From: Polyangiaceae bacterium
GTDB taxonomy: Bacteria; Myxococcota_A; Polyangia; Polyangiales; Polyangiaceae
Direction: 5' to 3'
DNA length: 10,121 nt
Assembly (NCBI GenBank): GCA_022447485.1
Contig: JAKVCH010000082.1
Span: 1 to 10,121, forward strand
The notes under the pieces were generated by a model that saw only the letters and a list, made by a program, of their open reading frames with translations, searched no databases and had not been told where the DNA came from. Positions within the stretch are counted from its first letter, which is position 1; each line of letters starts with the position of its first letter. This document shows positions 1 to 6,793 of this stretch, one piece after another. The translations under genes were made by a program, and so were the position numbers.

Positions 1-365
1 AGTCGCCGCGCGATCGGACCAAGAGGGTTATCCGGCGAATCGGCTGATTCTTGCAATAAACTTCTAACTTGAGCTAACGAACTCGACCTCGTTGCGACCA
101 GCTCTCGGTTCAAGGCCCCAACACTCTCATCTCCTGGCTCCTCGAAAGACAAATGACTCAGTTGGGTATTCCAGCTTTCTTGGGCTGTTGTCAGCTCTCT
201 GAGACGCAGCACCAGAGGAAGATAACCACTACGGATCAGCTCGGCTTCCTCTCCTGCCTGGTGAAATGTCCAAGTGCTCCAAGCTGCCGAGCCGGCGAAA
301 GCCGCCATCATGACGAAATAGGAGATTAGAATTCGGGCAGCGACAGAGCTGGACAAAACTTTCAC
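1..365 (-). CDS. Membrane sensor protein, probably a sensor histidine kinase; N-terminal 121 residues only
   Basis: The frame opens with GTG at 365 and stays open to the left edge, so only the N-terminus is present. Its start overlaps the stop of the upstream GAF kinase as GTGA, and a purine-rich AGGA lies about 7 nt before it, which suggests translational coupling. Visible residues: a short basic start (MKVLSSSVAARI), one hydrophobic helix at about residues 9-30 (ISYFVMMAAFAGSAAW), then an amphipathic helical stretch with GYLPLVLRLREL followed by TAQESW. In known families this layout matches the extracytoplasmic helical bundle found between two membrane helices in myxobacterial HAMP-type sensor kinases. 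A chemoreceptor would begin similarly. No catalytic domain falls inside the window, so the kinase call is inference. The existence of the gene is well supported by the overlap and the unbroken frame. Confidence 0.7.
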   Translation of the reverse strand, partial: MKVLSSSVAARILISYFVMMAAFAGSAAWSTWTFHQAGEEAELIRSGYLPLVLRLRELTTAQESWNTQLSHLSFEEPGDESVGALNRELVATRSSSLAQVRSLLQESADSPDNPLGPIARR

Positions 366-2395
366 GAACCGTCCTTCTCCTCTTTTGCGTTTGTTCGCCG
401 CCTCTTCTTGGCTGAAGCCTTCTTTTTTCTTGAAGCCAGAGACTTCTTTACCGGCGCTTTCGCTCCAGCTTTCTTCGTCCTCGCTGAGGCTATCGAGGTC
501 AATTTGCCAGGGTTCTTTCTCCGCGAGTCTACCTTTTTCACCCCAGCATCATTGACCAAAGCGTGGGGCAGGAGAATTTCAAAATGGGCTCCGGGCCCCT
601 GATCTAAAAGACGGATCTTTCCCCCATGCTCCTCGACAATGCGGCGCACAATCGCCAAACCCAGACCAGTGCCACCCTCCTTTCCAGCCGTAACAAAGCT
701 CTGAAAAAGACGCCGCGAAACATCTTCCGGGATCCCCGGGCCATCGTCTCCAACGCGAAAAAGAAGCCCTTCAGGTGAGCGCTCTGCTTCCAGGCTGATG
801 GTCCCGCCTGCTCGGCCTAAGGCTTCGGCAGCATTGCGAACTAAATTTTGAAGAGCACGAGTAATGCGCTCCGAATCAAAATGAGCGACGATTTTGCGCT
901 CCGCTTGTATCGTTAAAGCACAGGCTGTTTCCGCCAATTCAGCCTGGAGAGCGTCCTGCAACTCCTCGAGAAATCGGTCCAGCAAGACCTTTCGAGAGAA
1001 AACCTGAGTCTCGCCTCGTGCAAAAGCCAAGACTTCACCTTGCATAGCTCCTAGGGCATCAAATTGCTTGAGAATCGCTTGAGCATACTGAGCCCGCTGG
1101 TCCTGGTCTTGACTCTCCTCCATGAGTTGAACGTAACCGCTAATCACAGTCAGAGGGCTCTTTAAATCATGAACGACCTGAGACAGAAGACGCCCAATGC
1201 TGCTTAAGCGTTCTTCTCTCTCCCGAGTTCGCTTGTAATGAAAGAGACGAACAGCAGTCGAAACGTTCGCACTCACTAACCGCAATAAGCCCAAGTCCTC
1301 CGCCGTAAAAGGGCCGCCTCGCTTATTAAACAGGGCCAAGGCACCCAATTGTGGTTCCTCGGCATCTAAAGGCTCGGCGATCAATGAAACGATTTCAGGC
1401 AAACCCTCTTGCATCAGCGGCTGGCCCGTCGAATCCAATTGCAAGGGGATCCCCTCAGCAATCACTGGCGCAAGTACGGAACGCTCCGCATCGTAAGATG
1501 CCGAAAGTAGGCCGCCACTCGATTCATCATTCGGCAAATCATGAGCATCCTCCTGGGAAAGGGAAAAGTCATACTCCACCAATGCCGAATTATCGTCTTC
1601 GCGCATGATCAAACAACCACCGGCTGCCACGCAACTACGACTGAGCTCTGCCAAGACTGCTTGAGCTAAATCACTCTGGGAATGGGCGTGCGCTGTTTTG
1701 CGCTCTAACTCAAACAGCAATTCCAAGTCACGGACCCGACGTTTAAGCTGCTCTTGAGCATGGGTTAATTGCTGGTTTTTCTGGATCAGAGTCATCAACA
1801 GACGAGAATTGTCGATGGCAATCGACGCCTGCTTCGCGAGCACCGAAAGCACCTCCTCATCATCATCGCTCCAAACTCGCGGTCGGCCAGAAATCGCCAA
1901 CAAGACTCCGATGCCGCGGGATAAATTATTCTTCAGCGGCGCAATCAACGCGGCTTCCGAGCGCGTCCCGAGCACCTCATCCCAGCTCGGTGGAAACTCC
2001 GCCTCCGAAAAATCATCGACACGCAAAAGCCGGCCTCGCCGAGCAACTCGACCCAAAAGACCCTCGTGGAGGGGCAAGCGCCAGGCCGCATCATCATCGC
2101 CACCCCGGCTGACCAACTCTTTGCGCCTTTCATCACGTAAAAACAAGATAACGTGATCGACTTCAAGTAATTCGGTCAAGCGACCAAGCACTAGGTCGAG
2201 GAGGTCATCTAATTCAAGAGAAGCACCCAGAGCTGCTGCGACATCCCGCAGCGCTCGTGCCACTCTGGCGTCTCGATGGAGCTGAGCAAACTCGACACCA
2301 TCAACCACAACATCTTCTACGGTATCACCCACTGGGGCTATTCCACCACGAGCAGCCTCAGTAGACCACCTCAAAGAGATGCTGCTTTTCCCCAC
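362..2395 (-). CDS. Cytosolic sensor histidine kinase, GAF-GAF-HisKA-HATPase, with a histone-H1-like basic tail
   Basis: Residues are numbered from the in-frame ATG at 2464. Residues 65-222 form a first GAF domain and 225-265 a coiled-coil linker (QKNQQLTHAQEQLKRR). A second GAF-like domain covers about 265-410. The HisKA dimerisation helix carries the phosphoacceptor His432 in VVHDLKSPLTVISGY. The ATPase domain has the N box (LVRNAAEAL, 541-549), G1 (DDGPGIP, 573-579) and G2 (GTGLGLA, 598-604). No signal peptide or membrane helix is present, so it should sense a cytosolic signal and autophosphorylate; the partner regulator is not visible. Residues 640-700 are a low-complexity tail with 23 Lys/Arg in 60. 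The start is uncertain: the ATG at 2464 would overlap the divergent acylphosphatase by 21 bp. I give GTG 2395, and TTG 2437 and GTG 2332 are alternatives. An AGGAGG at 2420-2425 has no canonical start at proper spacing. The 3' end overlaps the next gene. Confidence 0.9.
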   Translation of the reverse strand: MGKSSISLRWSTEAARGGIAPVGDTVEDVVVDGVEFAQLHRDARVARALRDVAAALGASLELDDLLDLVLGRLTELLEVDHVILFLRDERRKELVSRGGDDDAAWRLPLHEGLLGRVARRGRLLRVDDFSEAEFPPSWDEVLGTRSEAALIAPLKNNLSRGIGVLLAISGRPRVWSDDDEEVLSVLAKQASIAIDNSRLLMTLIQKNQQLTHAQEQLKRRVRDLELLFELERKTAHAHSQSDLAQAVLAELSRSCVAAGGCLIMREDDNSALVEYDFSLSQEDAHDLPNDESSGGLLSASYDAERSVLAPVIAEGIPLQLDSTGQPLMQEGLPEIVSLIAEPLDAEEPQLGALALFNKRGGPFTAEDLGLLRLVSANVSTAVRLFHYKRTREREERLSSIGRLLSQVVHDLKSPLTVISGYVQLMEESQDQDQRAQYAQAILKQFDALGAMQGEVLAFARGETQVFSRKVLLDRFLEELQDALQAELAETACALTIQAERKIVAHFDSERITRALQNLVRNAAEALGRAGGTISLEAERSPEGLLFRVGDDGPGIPEDVSRRLFQSFVTAGKEGGTGLGLAIVRRIVEEHGGKIRLLDQGPGAHFEILLPHALVNDAGVKKVDSRRKNPGKLTSIASARTKKAGAKAPVKKSLASRKKKASAKKRRRTNAKEEKDGS

Positions 2396-2443
2396 CCCGA
2401 AAAGCAGATTGCAGGAAGGCCTCCTCTGCCCTAACAATAGCGT
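2396..2443. promoter_or_regulatory. Divergent intergenic/promoter region between the sensor kinase and acylphosphatase
   Basis: The two genes are transcribed away from each other, so at least two promoters must lie here or inside the 5' ends. On the plus strand a weak -10-like TAACAAT sits at 2433-2439, with only a poor -35 match (TTGCAG, 2410-2415) 17 nt upstream. If it is used, transcription would start at or next to the ATG at 2444, giving an almost leaderless acylphosphatase mRNA. That fits the lack of a Shine-Dalgarno sequence at proper distance. The only purine run on that strand, AGGAAGG at 2414-2420, is 23 nt away. The promoter assignment is a low-confidence inference. Confidence 0.25.
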
Positions 2444-2722
2444 ATGGCCTTGAAGCAGCTTCATCTCAGCGTCCGCGGACGAGTACAGGGAGTCTTCTTT
2501 CGTGCGTCGGCCCAGCGTGAGGCTCGTCGATTGGGTTTATGCGGCTGGGTACGTAACAGGACAGACGGCTCCATGGAGATACTGGCCGAAGGCGAAGAGT
2601 TGAGCATTCGAGAATTGCATGGCTGGGCTCAAAAGGGCCCCAGCGCCGCGCGGGTTGATCGAGTCGACACTCGTTGGCGCGGCTACACAGGCGAGTTCTC
2701 AGAGTTCAGAATCTTGGAATAG
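2444..2722 (+). CDS. acyP: Acylphosphatase
   Basis: A complete 92-residue protein, the usual size for this family. It hydrolyses carboxyl-phosphate bonds in small acyl phosphates such as acetyl phosphate or 1,3-bisphosphoglycerate, in the cytosol. The signature VRGRVQGVFFRASA at residues 10-23 supplies the phosphate-binding loop with catalytic Arg20. GWVRNRTDGSMEI at 34-46 supplies catalytic Asn38. The C-terminal strand FSEFRIL ends in the expected place. The start is ATG 2444, which leaves the normal short lead before the first beta strand; no good Shine-Dalgarno sequence precedes it. It is divergent from the sensor kinase and lies 8 nt upstream of the repeat protein, so those two plus-strand genes are probably co-transcribed. 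Nothing in the sequence links its enzymology to the repeat protein. Confidence 0.95.
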   Translation: MALKQLHLSVRGRVQGVFFRASAQREARRLGLCGWVRNRTDGSMEILAEGEELSIRELHGWAQKGPSAARVDRVDTRWRGYTGEFSEFRILE

Positions 2723-2730
2723 GAACCTCG

Positions 2731-4278
2731 ATGTCCGCTTTTCTTCTGCAGGCTCGAGGTCGCCGTAGCAAGCTTGTGCAGATTTACCTCAGTTGTGGAC
2801 TTGGGCTTTCGGCCCCAGCTCAAGCGACCAGCGACGACGGACAGGATACTGTCGCGGAAATAGGAGCGACCTCCCAGGCCCGGCCGACAGAAATGCCTCT
2901 AGCTCCCCTCACGATTCCGGAAAAGCCGCGTCTTCCGAAAGCTCGCCGCTCCGAACTGCAAGCCATTGATGATTTCTTGCAACGCCTGAGCTCCCCATCT
3001 CCCGAGGAGCGAGAAAAAGCTTGGAGTCAAATTCCCGACGTGCCACCCCAATGGTTGCCTGGCCTTGCCCAAACCATCGACCGACTTGCTGAACGCGTCG
3101 ATCGGAAGGAACTCAAGAAACTTCTCAGCCGTGCACGGAAACAGAAGCGCCGCCAAATGCGCGAGGCCGGCGAGGGGGACCAACCGACGCCAGATTACCT
3201 GGGAGTGCTACTCGACCTCGAGGACACGCAAAGCAACGCGACCCGAGATCTGATACAAATTTTAGGTCTTTCTCGTCTTTTAGTCGAATTAGATAGCACT
3301 GCGGCCGCTCGAGAATTAATCCGAATTTATGCGCGCTTTGGTGAATTTCTGCGCATCGATACCGAACGCCAACTCAATGCGATGGGCGACCGATCAGTTG
3401 CAGCGCTGATTGAGGCACGACGGCATCCCGCTCAAAAGATAGCTGCTTGGGCGACAAAGTTTCTTCGCGAACGTGAACTGCTCGACCCTCATGCCGCTAT
3501 TCAAATCAAAGACCACCAGGCGCTTCATGACATCCTCGTCGCTCTAGGACGCAGCCGAGATCTCGACTCAGCACCACTCCTCCTGAGTTTTGCCAGTAGC
3601 CAGCACGCTCTGATCCGTAGAGGTGCACGTGAAGGCCTTGCTCTCCTTGGTCGTTCTGCGTCCTGGAAACTAAAAGACGCCTATCTGAATATCACCGGCC
3701 GACGGGCTCCTCGAGACTGGACCTGGCAACGAATCGCTCGAGAACTCTTTACCGAATACGATCGCCTTCGCCTGGAAAAACAATGGCAACTCTACGAGGC
3801 CGGACGGACGGCTGTCCAAGAGAATGACTGGCTGAAAGTCAGCCTTATCTACGGTGAAATCTTGACGACCAACCCGAGCTTTCAGAAAGCCCATGAGTTC
3901 GCCGACCCACTCTACCAAGCGGCCCTCTTCATCCGAGATCAGAACCCCGAGCTCGCCAGAATCAACCTACGCAGAGTCGAGCGAATCACGACAGATCCGA
4001 GCCTCCAAGCTCGCGCCCAAAGCCTTCGCTTCCTGCTAGCGACCCGCGCAGCCGAAAAGCGAGGGCATCCTGACCTATCTCGAGTGAGAGAGGCTCGTCA
4101 GCTTGACCCCAAAAACCCCTTGCTTCCGGCCAACCAAATCAAAAGCCCAGCCACTCAGACTCCTTCCGTTTTCTCGTCGGCGCTTTCTCGCTACAGCCTA
4201 GCAATCGGCTCTCTGCTGATCGCCCTTCTCGGCAGTGTCTGGATCTTCTATTCCTCGCGACGCCCTGTCGATGACTAA
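2731..4278 (+). CDS. Exported helical-repeat (HEAT/TPR-like) protein with a C-terminal membrane anchor, function unknown
   Basis: A 515-residue protein starting at ATG 2731. AGGA at 2721-2724 is well spaced as its ribosome binding site, and this start gives a signal-like N-terminus, unlike the in-frame ATG at 2674 inside acyP. A basic segment (ARGRRSK) leads into a moderate hydrophobic stretch (LVQIYLSCGLGLSA) and an AQA cleavage-type site near residue 32. A Pro/charged linker follows. Residues about 80-150 are highly charged (KKLLSRARKQKRRQ). Alpha-helical pairs run through about 180-310, with HEAT-like spacing at 262-307 (DILVALGRSRDLDSAPLLL, then HALIRRGAREGLALLG). TPR-like helices occupy about 350-460. 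Residues 486-508 (YSLAIGSLLIALLGSVWIF) form a membrane helix followed by SSRRPVDD. The predicted topology is periplasmic repeats with a short cytosolic tail. No catalytic motif is visible. It may be a scaffold, but that is inference. It shares the terminator with rplQ, which runs in from the opposite side. Confidence 0.8.
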   Translation: MSAFLLQARGRRSKLVQIYLSCGLGLSAPAQATSDDGQDTVAEIGATSQARPTEMPLAPLTIPEKPRLPKARRSELQAIDDFLQRLSSPSPEEREKAWSQIPDVPPQWLPGLAQTIDRLAERVDRKELKKLLSRARKQKRRQMREAGEGDQPTPDYLGVLLDLEDTQSNATRDLIQILGLSRLLVELDSTAAARELIRIYARFGEFLRIDTERQLNAMGDRSVAALIEARRHPAQKIAAWATKFLRERELLDPHAAIQIKDHQALHDILVALGRSRDLDSAPLLLSFASSQHALIRRGAREGLALLGRSASWKLKDAYLNITGRRAPRDWTWQRIARELFTEYDRLRLEKQWQLYEAGRTAVQENDWLKVSLIYGEILTTNPSFQKAHEFADPLYQAALFIRDQNPELARINLRRVERITTDPSLQARAQSLRFLLATRAAEKRGHPDLSRVREARQLDPKNPLLPANQIKSPATQTPSVFSSALSRYSLAIGSLLIALLGSVWIFYSSRRPVDD

Positions 4279-4308
4279 AAAAAAGAGGACCCGAAGGCCC
4301 TCTTTTTT
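4277..4308. terminator. Bidirectional intrinsic terminator between the repeat protein and rplQ
   Basis: The stem is at 4285-4291 paired with 4296-4302, flanked by an A run (4277-4284) and a T run (4303-4308). Read on the minus strand it is GAGGGCC, a UUCG tetraloop, then GGUCCUC (one G-U wobble), followed by eight U. It therefore ends the ribosomal-protein operon strongly. Read on the plus strand the wobble becomes an A-C mismatch and the loop is CGAA, so it is weaker but still usable for the repeat protein, whose TAA stop overlaps the A run. Confidence 0.9.
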
Positions 4309-4323
4309 CGTTCTAGCTCTTCC

Positions 4324-4346
4324 CGATTGCTTCCGCTTCGCAATCG
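4324..4346. other. Second hairpin in the rplQ 3' untranslated region
   Basis: CGATTGC at 4324-4330 and GCAATCG at 4340-4346 form a perfect 7-bp inverted repeat around a 9-nt loop. It lies between the rplQ stop (4365) and the main terminator. There is no U run beside it, so it is probably an RNA 3'-end stabilising or processing structure rather than a terminator. The role is inference; the repeat itself is visible. Confidence 0.55.
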
Positions 4347-4364
4347 AGTCATCGCCGGTTGAAC

Positions 4365-4871
4365 TCAGTCTTCGCTTTTCGCTTCAGCTGCAGGCTCGTC
4401 TGACTTAGCTTCTGCAGCCGGTGCATTCGCTTCGACCAGCTCGATGATAGAAATCGGAGCGTTATCACCGCGTCGATTTCCCACCTTGATGATGCGGGTG
4501 TATCCACCAGCACGATCAGCATATCGCTCTGCCAACTCAACGAAAACCTTCTCGATAAGATCGATCTTCTGATATTCTTCGCCCTTATCAATCGTGGCAA
4601 AGCGTCGAAGGAATTTGCCAACTTGCTGCATCGCTGCTTGTCGACGTGCCTGATCCGCATTGCTGAGTTTATCAGCAGGTGTGTAAGCAATCGGCCCAAG
4701 ACGACGCGCCTTAGTAATCACTTTCTCAGCCACGCGTCGAAGCTCCTTGGCTTTCGCGTCGGTTGTTTCGATTCGCTCGTGAGCAATCAAGTTGGCGGTA
4801 AGCGTGCGGAGCATTGCTCGGCGGTGGCTCGTATTACGGCTAAACTGACGGCCGGCTTTCTGATGTCGCAT
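4365..4871 (-). CDS. rplQ: Large ribosomal subunit protein bL17, with extended C-terminus
   Basis: A 168-residue L17, longer than the roughly 120-130 residues of E. coli-type proteins. The family core is clear: MRHQKAGRQFSRNTSHRRAM at the start, TTDAKAKELRRVAEKVIT at 37-54, AGGYTRIIKVGNRRGDNAPI at 121-140 and IELVEA near 144-149. Compared with E. coli L17 there is extra sequence at about residues 60-100. There is also an acidic tail built from two copies of a nine-residue unit (PAAEAKSDE, then PAAEAKSED; 151-168). It binds 23S rRNA near the exit tunnel. Start ATG 4871 has AGGA about 9 nt upstream. It is the last gene of the operon, 41 nt after rpoA, and is followed by the strong terminator. 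The two tail repeats differ at synonymous positions, so they are not a recent slippage. Confidence 0.97.
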   Translation of the reverse strand: MRHQKAGRQFSRNTSHRRAMLRTLTANLIAHERIETTDAKAKELRRVAEKVITKARRLGPIAYTPADKLSNADQARRQAAMQQVGKFLRRFATIDKGEEYQKIDLIEKVFVELAERYADRAGGYTRIIKVGNRRGDNAPISIIELVEANAPAAEAKSDEPAAEAKSED

Positions 4872-4912
4872 GATTCGTTCCTAAAATTATGGGGGTCGCG
4901 GGGACGTAAATC

Positions 4913-5938
4913 TCAGCCGCCTGCCTGCTGAGCTTTCCAGCGCTCAAGCATTGCGGACCAATTGTCGAACTTCATCCCGAGAGACAAGTTCATGGAAGAA
5001 AGGATCTCTTTAATCTCTTTCAGTGACTTACGACCAATGTTCTTGGTCTTGAGCATATCTTGCTCTGTTCGCTGCACTAACTCACCAATCAACTGAATAT
5101 TGGCATTCTGTAGACAGTTTGCAGAACGGACAGATAGCTCCAACTCGTCCACCGAGCGGAAAAGATGCTCATTAAGAGGCGTCTCATCTGCACCGGGAGG
5201 AGCGTAAGCTGTATCTTCGGTTTCCTCGAAGTTAATCCAGATCGAAAGCTGCTCTTTCAAAATCTTGGCTGCAAAAGCAACGGCATCTGCAGGTTTCACA
5301 GCACCGTTCGTAAAGACTTCCAGCGTCAGCTTATCGTAGTCGGTCTGCTGACCAACACGAGCATTCTGTACGGTGTAATTCACCTTACGAATCGGCGAGA
5401 ATAGGGCGTCGATCGGTACGGTGCCAATCGGCATCGTCGGAGTCTTATTCTTGTCTGCTGCGACGTAGCCTCGGCCTACGCCCACAGTCAATTCCATTGA
5501 TAGCGGGCCCTTTTTGTCGAGGGTCGCAATCACGTGATCCGGATTAAGAATGGTCAAACCATCGACCAGGCGAATATCGCCAGCAGTCACCAGCCCTGGA
5601 CCCTCTTTCTCTAGACGTACAGTATAAGTGCGAGGTGACTCCGCGCGAAAAACAACTTCTTTCAAGTTCAAAATGATATCAGTGACATCTTCTACAACGT
5701 CAGGAATCGTTGTGAACTCATGAAGAGCGCCATCAATGCGTACTGCCGTAATGGCGGCACCCTGAAGTGATGCAAGTAGAACACGACGTAGTGAATTGCC
5801 AATCGTGATGCCGAAACCACGCTCCAATGGCTCACACACAAAACGTCCGTAAAAGTCTGTTGAAGTCTCAGGATCTATCTGAATACTCTTTGGTCGAATT
5901 AGATCACGCCAATTTCGACTTACCATTTGACTCACCAT
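4913..5938 (-). CDS. rpoA: DNA-directed RNA polymerase subunit alpha
   Basis: A 341-residue alpha subunit of normal length. The N-terminal assembly domain (about 15-238) carries the dimerisation motif NSLRRVLLASLQGAAI (48-63) and SPIRKVNYTVQNARVGQ (181-197). A flexible acidic linker (FEETEDTAYAPPGADE, about 237-252) follows. The C-terminal domain (about 258-327) has ELELSVRSANCLQNANI, in which Arg271 corresponds to the E. coli DNA/UP-element-contacting Arg265, and a helix-hairpin-helix region (TKNIGRKSLKEI, 298-309). It scaffolds the polymerase and contacts promoters and activators. Two in-frame starts are plausible: ATG 5938, and ATG 5926, which has GGTGA just upstream. I keep the longer one. 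A 209-nt gap separates it from rpsD, wider than any other gap in this operon. Confidence 0.98.
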   Translation of the reverse strand: MVSQMVSRNWRDLIRPKSIQIDPETSTDFYGRFVCEPLERGFGITIGNSLRRVLLASLQGAAITAVRIDGALHEFTTIPDVVEDVTDIILNLKEVVFRAESPRTYTVRLEKEGPGLVTAGDIRLVDGLTILNPDHVIATLDKKGPLSMELTVGVGRGYVAADKNKTPTMPIGTVPIDALFSPIRKVNYTVQNARVGQQTDYDKLTLEVFTNGAVKPADAVAFAAKILKEQLSIWINFEETEDTAYAPPGADETPLNEHLFRSVDELELSVRSANCLQNANIQLIGELVQRTEQDMLKTKNIGRKSLKEIKEILSSMNLSLGMKFDNWSAMLERWKAQQAGG

Positions 5939-6147
5939 GTGTTCTTCTTCTTTCTCGGGCTTGACCCGACATCACCTGCGCGACCGTCCCAGCTGCGAGG
6001 GGAACCAGCTCCTCCGTCACTGCTCGCGGCCTGCCCGCATCAAGGGGTATCTACCCCAAAAGTCTCTTCTTTTATTCTAAGAAAGGAGTTCTCTTCCGCA
6101 GAAAGCCACAATGACCGCCCGCGGAATCTAACTCCCTCTGAGATAAC
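5939..6147 (-). promoter_or_regulatory. Structured 209-nt rpsD-rpoA intergenic leader with candidate internal promoter
   Basis: No gene is visible here on either strand. Reading on the minus strand, a -10-like TAGAAT lies at 6079-6074, matching five of six consensus bases, but without a convincing -35. Downstream are a 14-bp perfect palindrome (GGGGTA/TACCCC, 6044-6057) and an inverted repeat TCGGG...CCCGA (5955-5969) that ends 17 nt before the rpoA ATG. A separate promoter or an RNA element controlling rpoA/rplQ is plausible, but both are inference. The poor ribosome binding site of rpoA (AGAAAGAAGAAG) sits directly after the second hairpin. Confidence 0.35.
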
Positions 6148-6777
6148 TTATCGAGAATAGTACTCGACGACGTACTGCTCTTTGAGCGCCGGCTCATTGA
6201 GCTCGTCACGCATTGGCATCGACTTAATCGTTCCTGCGTAATTCTCCTTGTCGACCTCAAGCCAACCAGGAGCAGGACGGGCCTCAGCTGAGGCAAGCGC
6301 TGCTGCTACGTACGCAATCTTACGACTCTTCTCCCGAACCGAGATGACATCTCCCGGCTGTACGGTGTAGCTCGGAATATTCAGACGCTTACCGTTCACA
6401 TGAATGTGGCTGTGGCGAGTGAGCTGTCGAGCTTGGCGACGACTTACTGCGAAGCCCAATCGGTAAACGACGTTGTCGAGTCGACGCTCGATCAAACCAA
6501 TCATTTCCTCACCGGTAGGTCCACGTAGATGGGAAGCCTCGGTGTAGTACTCGGCAAACTGCTTCTCGAGCAGGCCATAAATACGGCGCATCTTCTGCTT
6601 CTCGCGCAGACGCAGACCATACTCGGAGAGCTTAATGCGACCCTGACCATGCTGACCAGGAGGATAAGGACGACGGGACACTGCACACTTCTCTGTGAAG
6701 CAGCGATCACCCTTGAGATAAAGCTTGGCGCCTTCACGACGACAGAGCTTACATACAGGACCTAAATAACGAGCCAT
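6148..6777 (-). CDS. rpsD: Small ribosomal subunit protein uS4 (zinc-binding form)
   Basis: A 209-residue S4 of standard length. It opens MARYLGPVCKLCRREG and keeps the four-cysteine zinc site: Cys9, Cys12, Cys26 and Cys31. RRPYPPGQHG (35-44) and the S4 RNA-binding domain (about residues 98-165; RRLDNVVYRLGFAVSRRQAR and HIHVNGKR) are intact. The usual C-terminus with LKEQYVVEYYSR is present. It is a primary 16S rRNA-binding assembly protein and, in E. coli, the repressor of the alpha operon. Start ATG 6777 is preceded by TAGGAG at good spacing, 16 nt after rpsK. The cysteine-containing form matches the zinc-binding L36 in the same operon, so this organism has not swapped these proteins for the zinc-free versions at this locus. 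Confidence 0.98.
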   Translation of the reverse strand: MARYLGPVCKLCRREGAKLYLKGDRCFTEKCAVSRRPYPPGQHGQGRIKLSEYGLRLREKQKMRRIYGLLEKQFAEYYTEASHLRGPTGEEMIGLIERRLDNVVYRLGFAVSRRQARQLTRHSHIHVNGKRLNIPSYTVQPGDVISVREKSRKIAYVAAALASAEARPAPGWLEVDKENYAGTIKSMPMRDELNEPALKEQYVVEYYSR

Positions 6778-6793
6778 TCTTCAATACTCCTAA

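Noticed and set aside
1809..2156. Plus-strand open frame of about 115 codons inside the sensor kinase
   Set aside because: It is antisense to a well-supported GAF domain, its product is low-complexity Ser/Arg/Thr without motifs, and it has no ribosome binding site.
2674..2730. Upstream ATG for the repeat protein, overlapping the 3' end of acyP
   Set aside because: It would add 19 basic residues before the signal-like segment. ATG 2731 has a properly spaced AGGA and gives a normal N-terminus.
2746..2830. Lipoprotein signal at the cysteine in YLSCGL of the repeat protein
   Set aside because: The residues before Cys (Tyr-Leu-Ser) do not fit a lipobox, whereas AQA further on fits an ordinary cleavage site.
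4349..4699. Second minus-strand open frame overlapping rplQ
   Set aside because: It lies in another frame of the same strand as the clear L17 gene and its product resembles no family.
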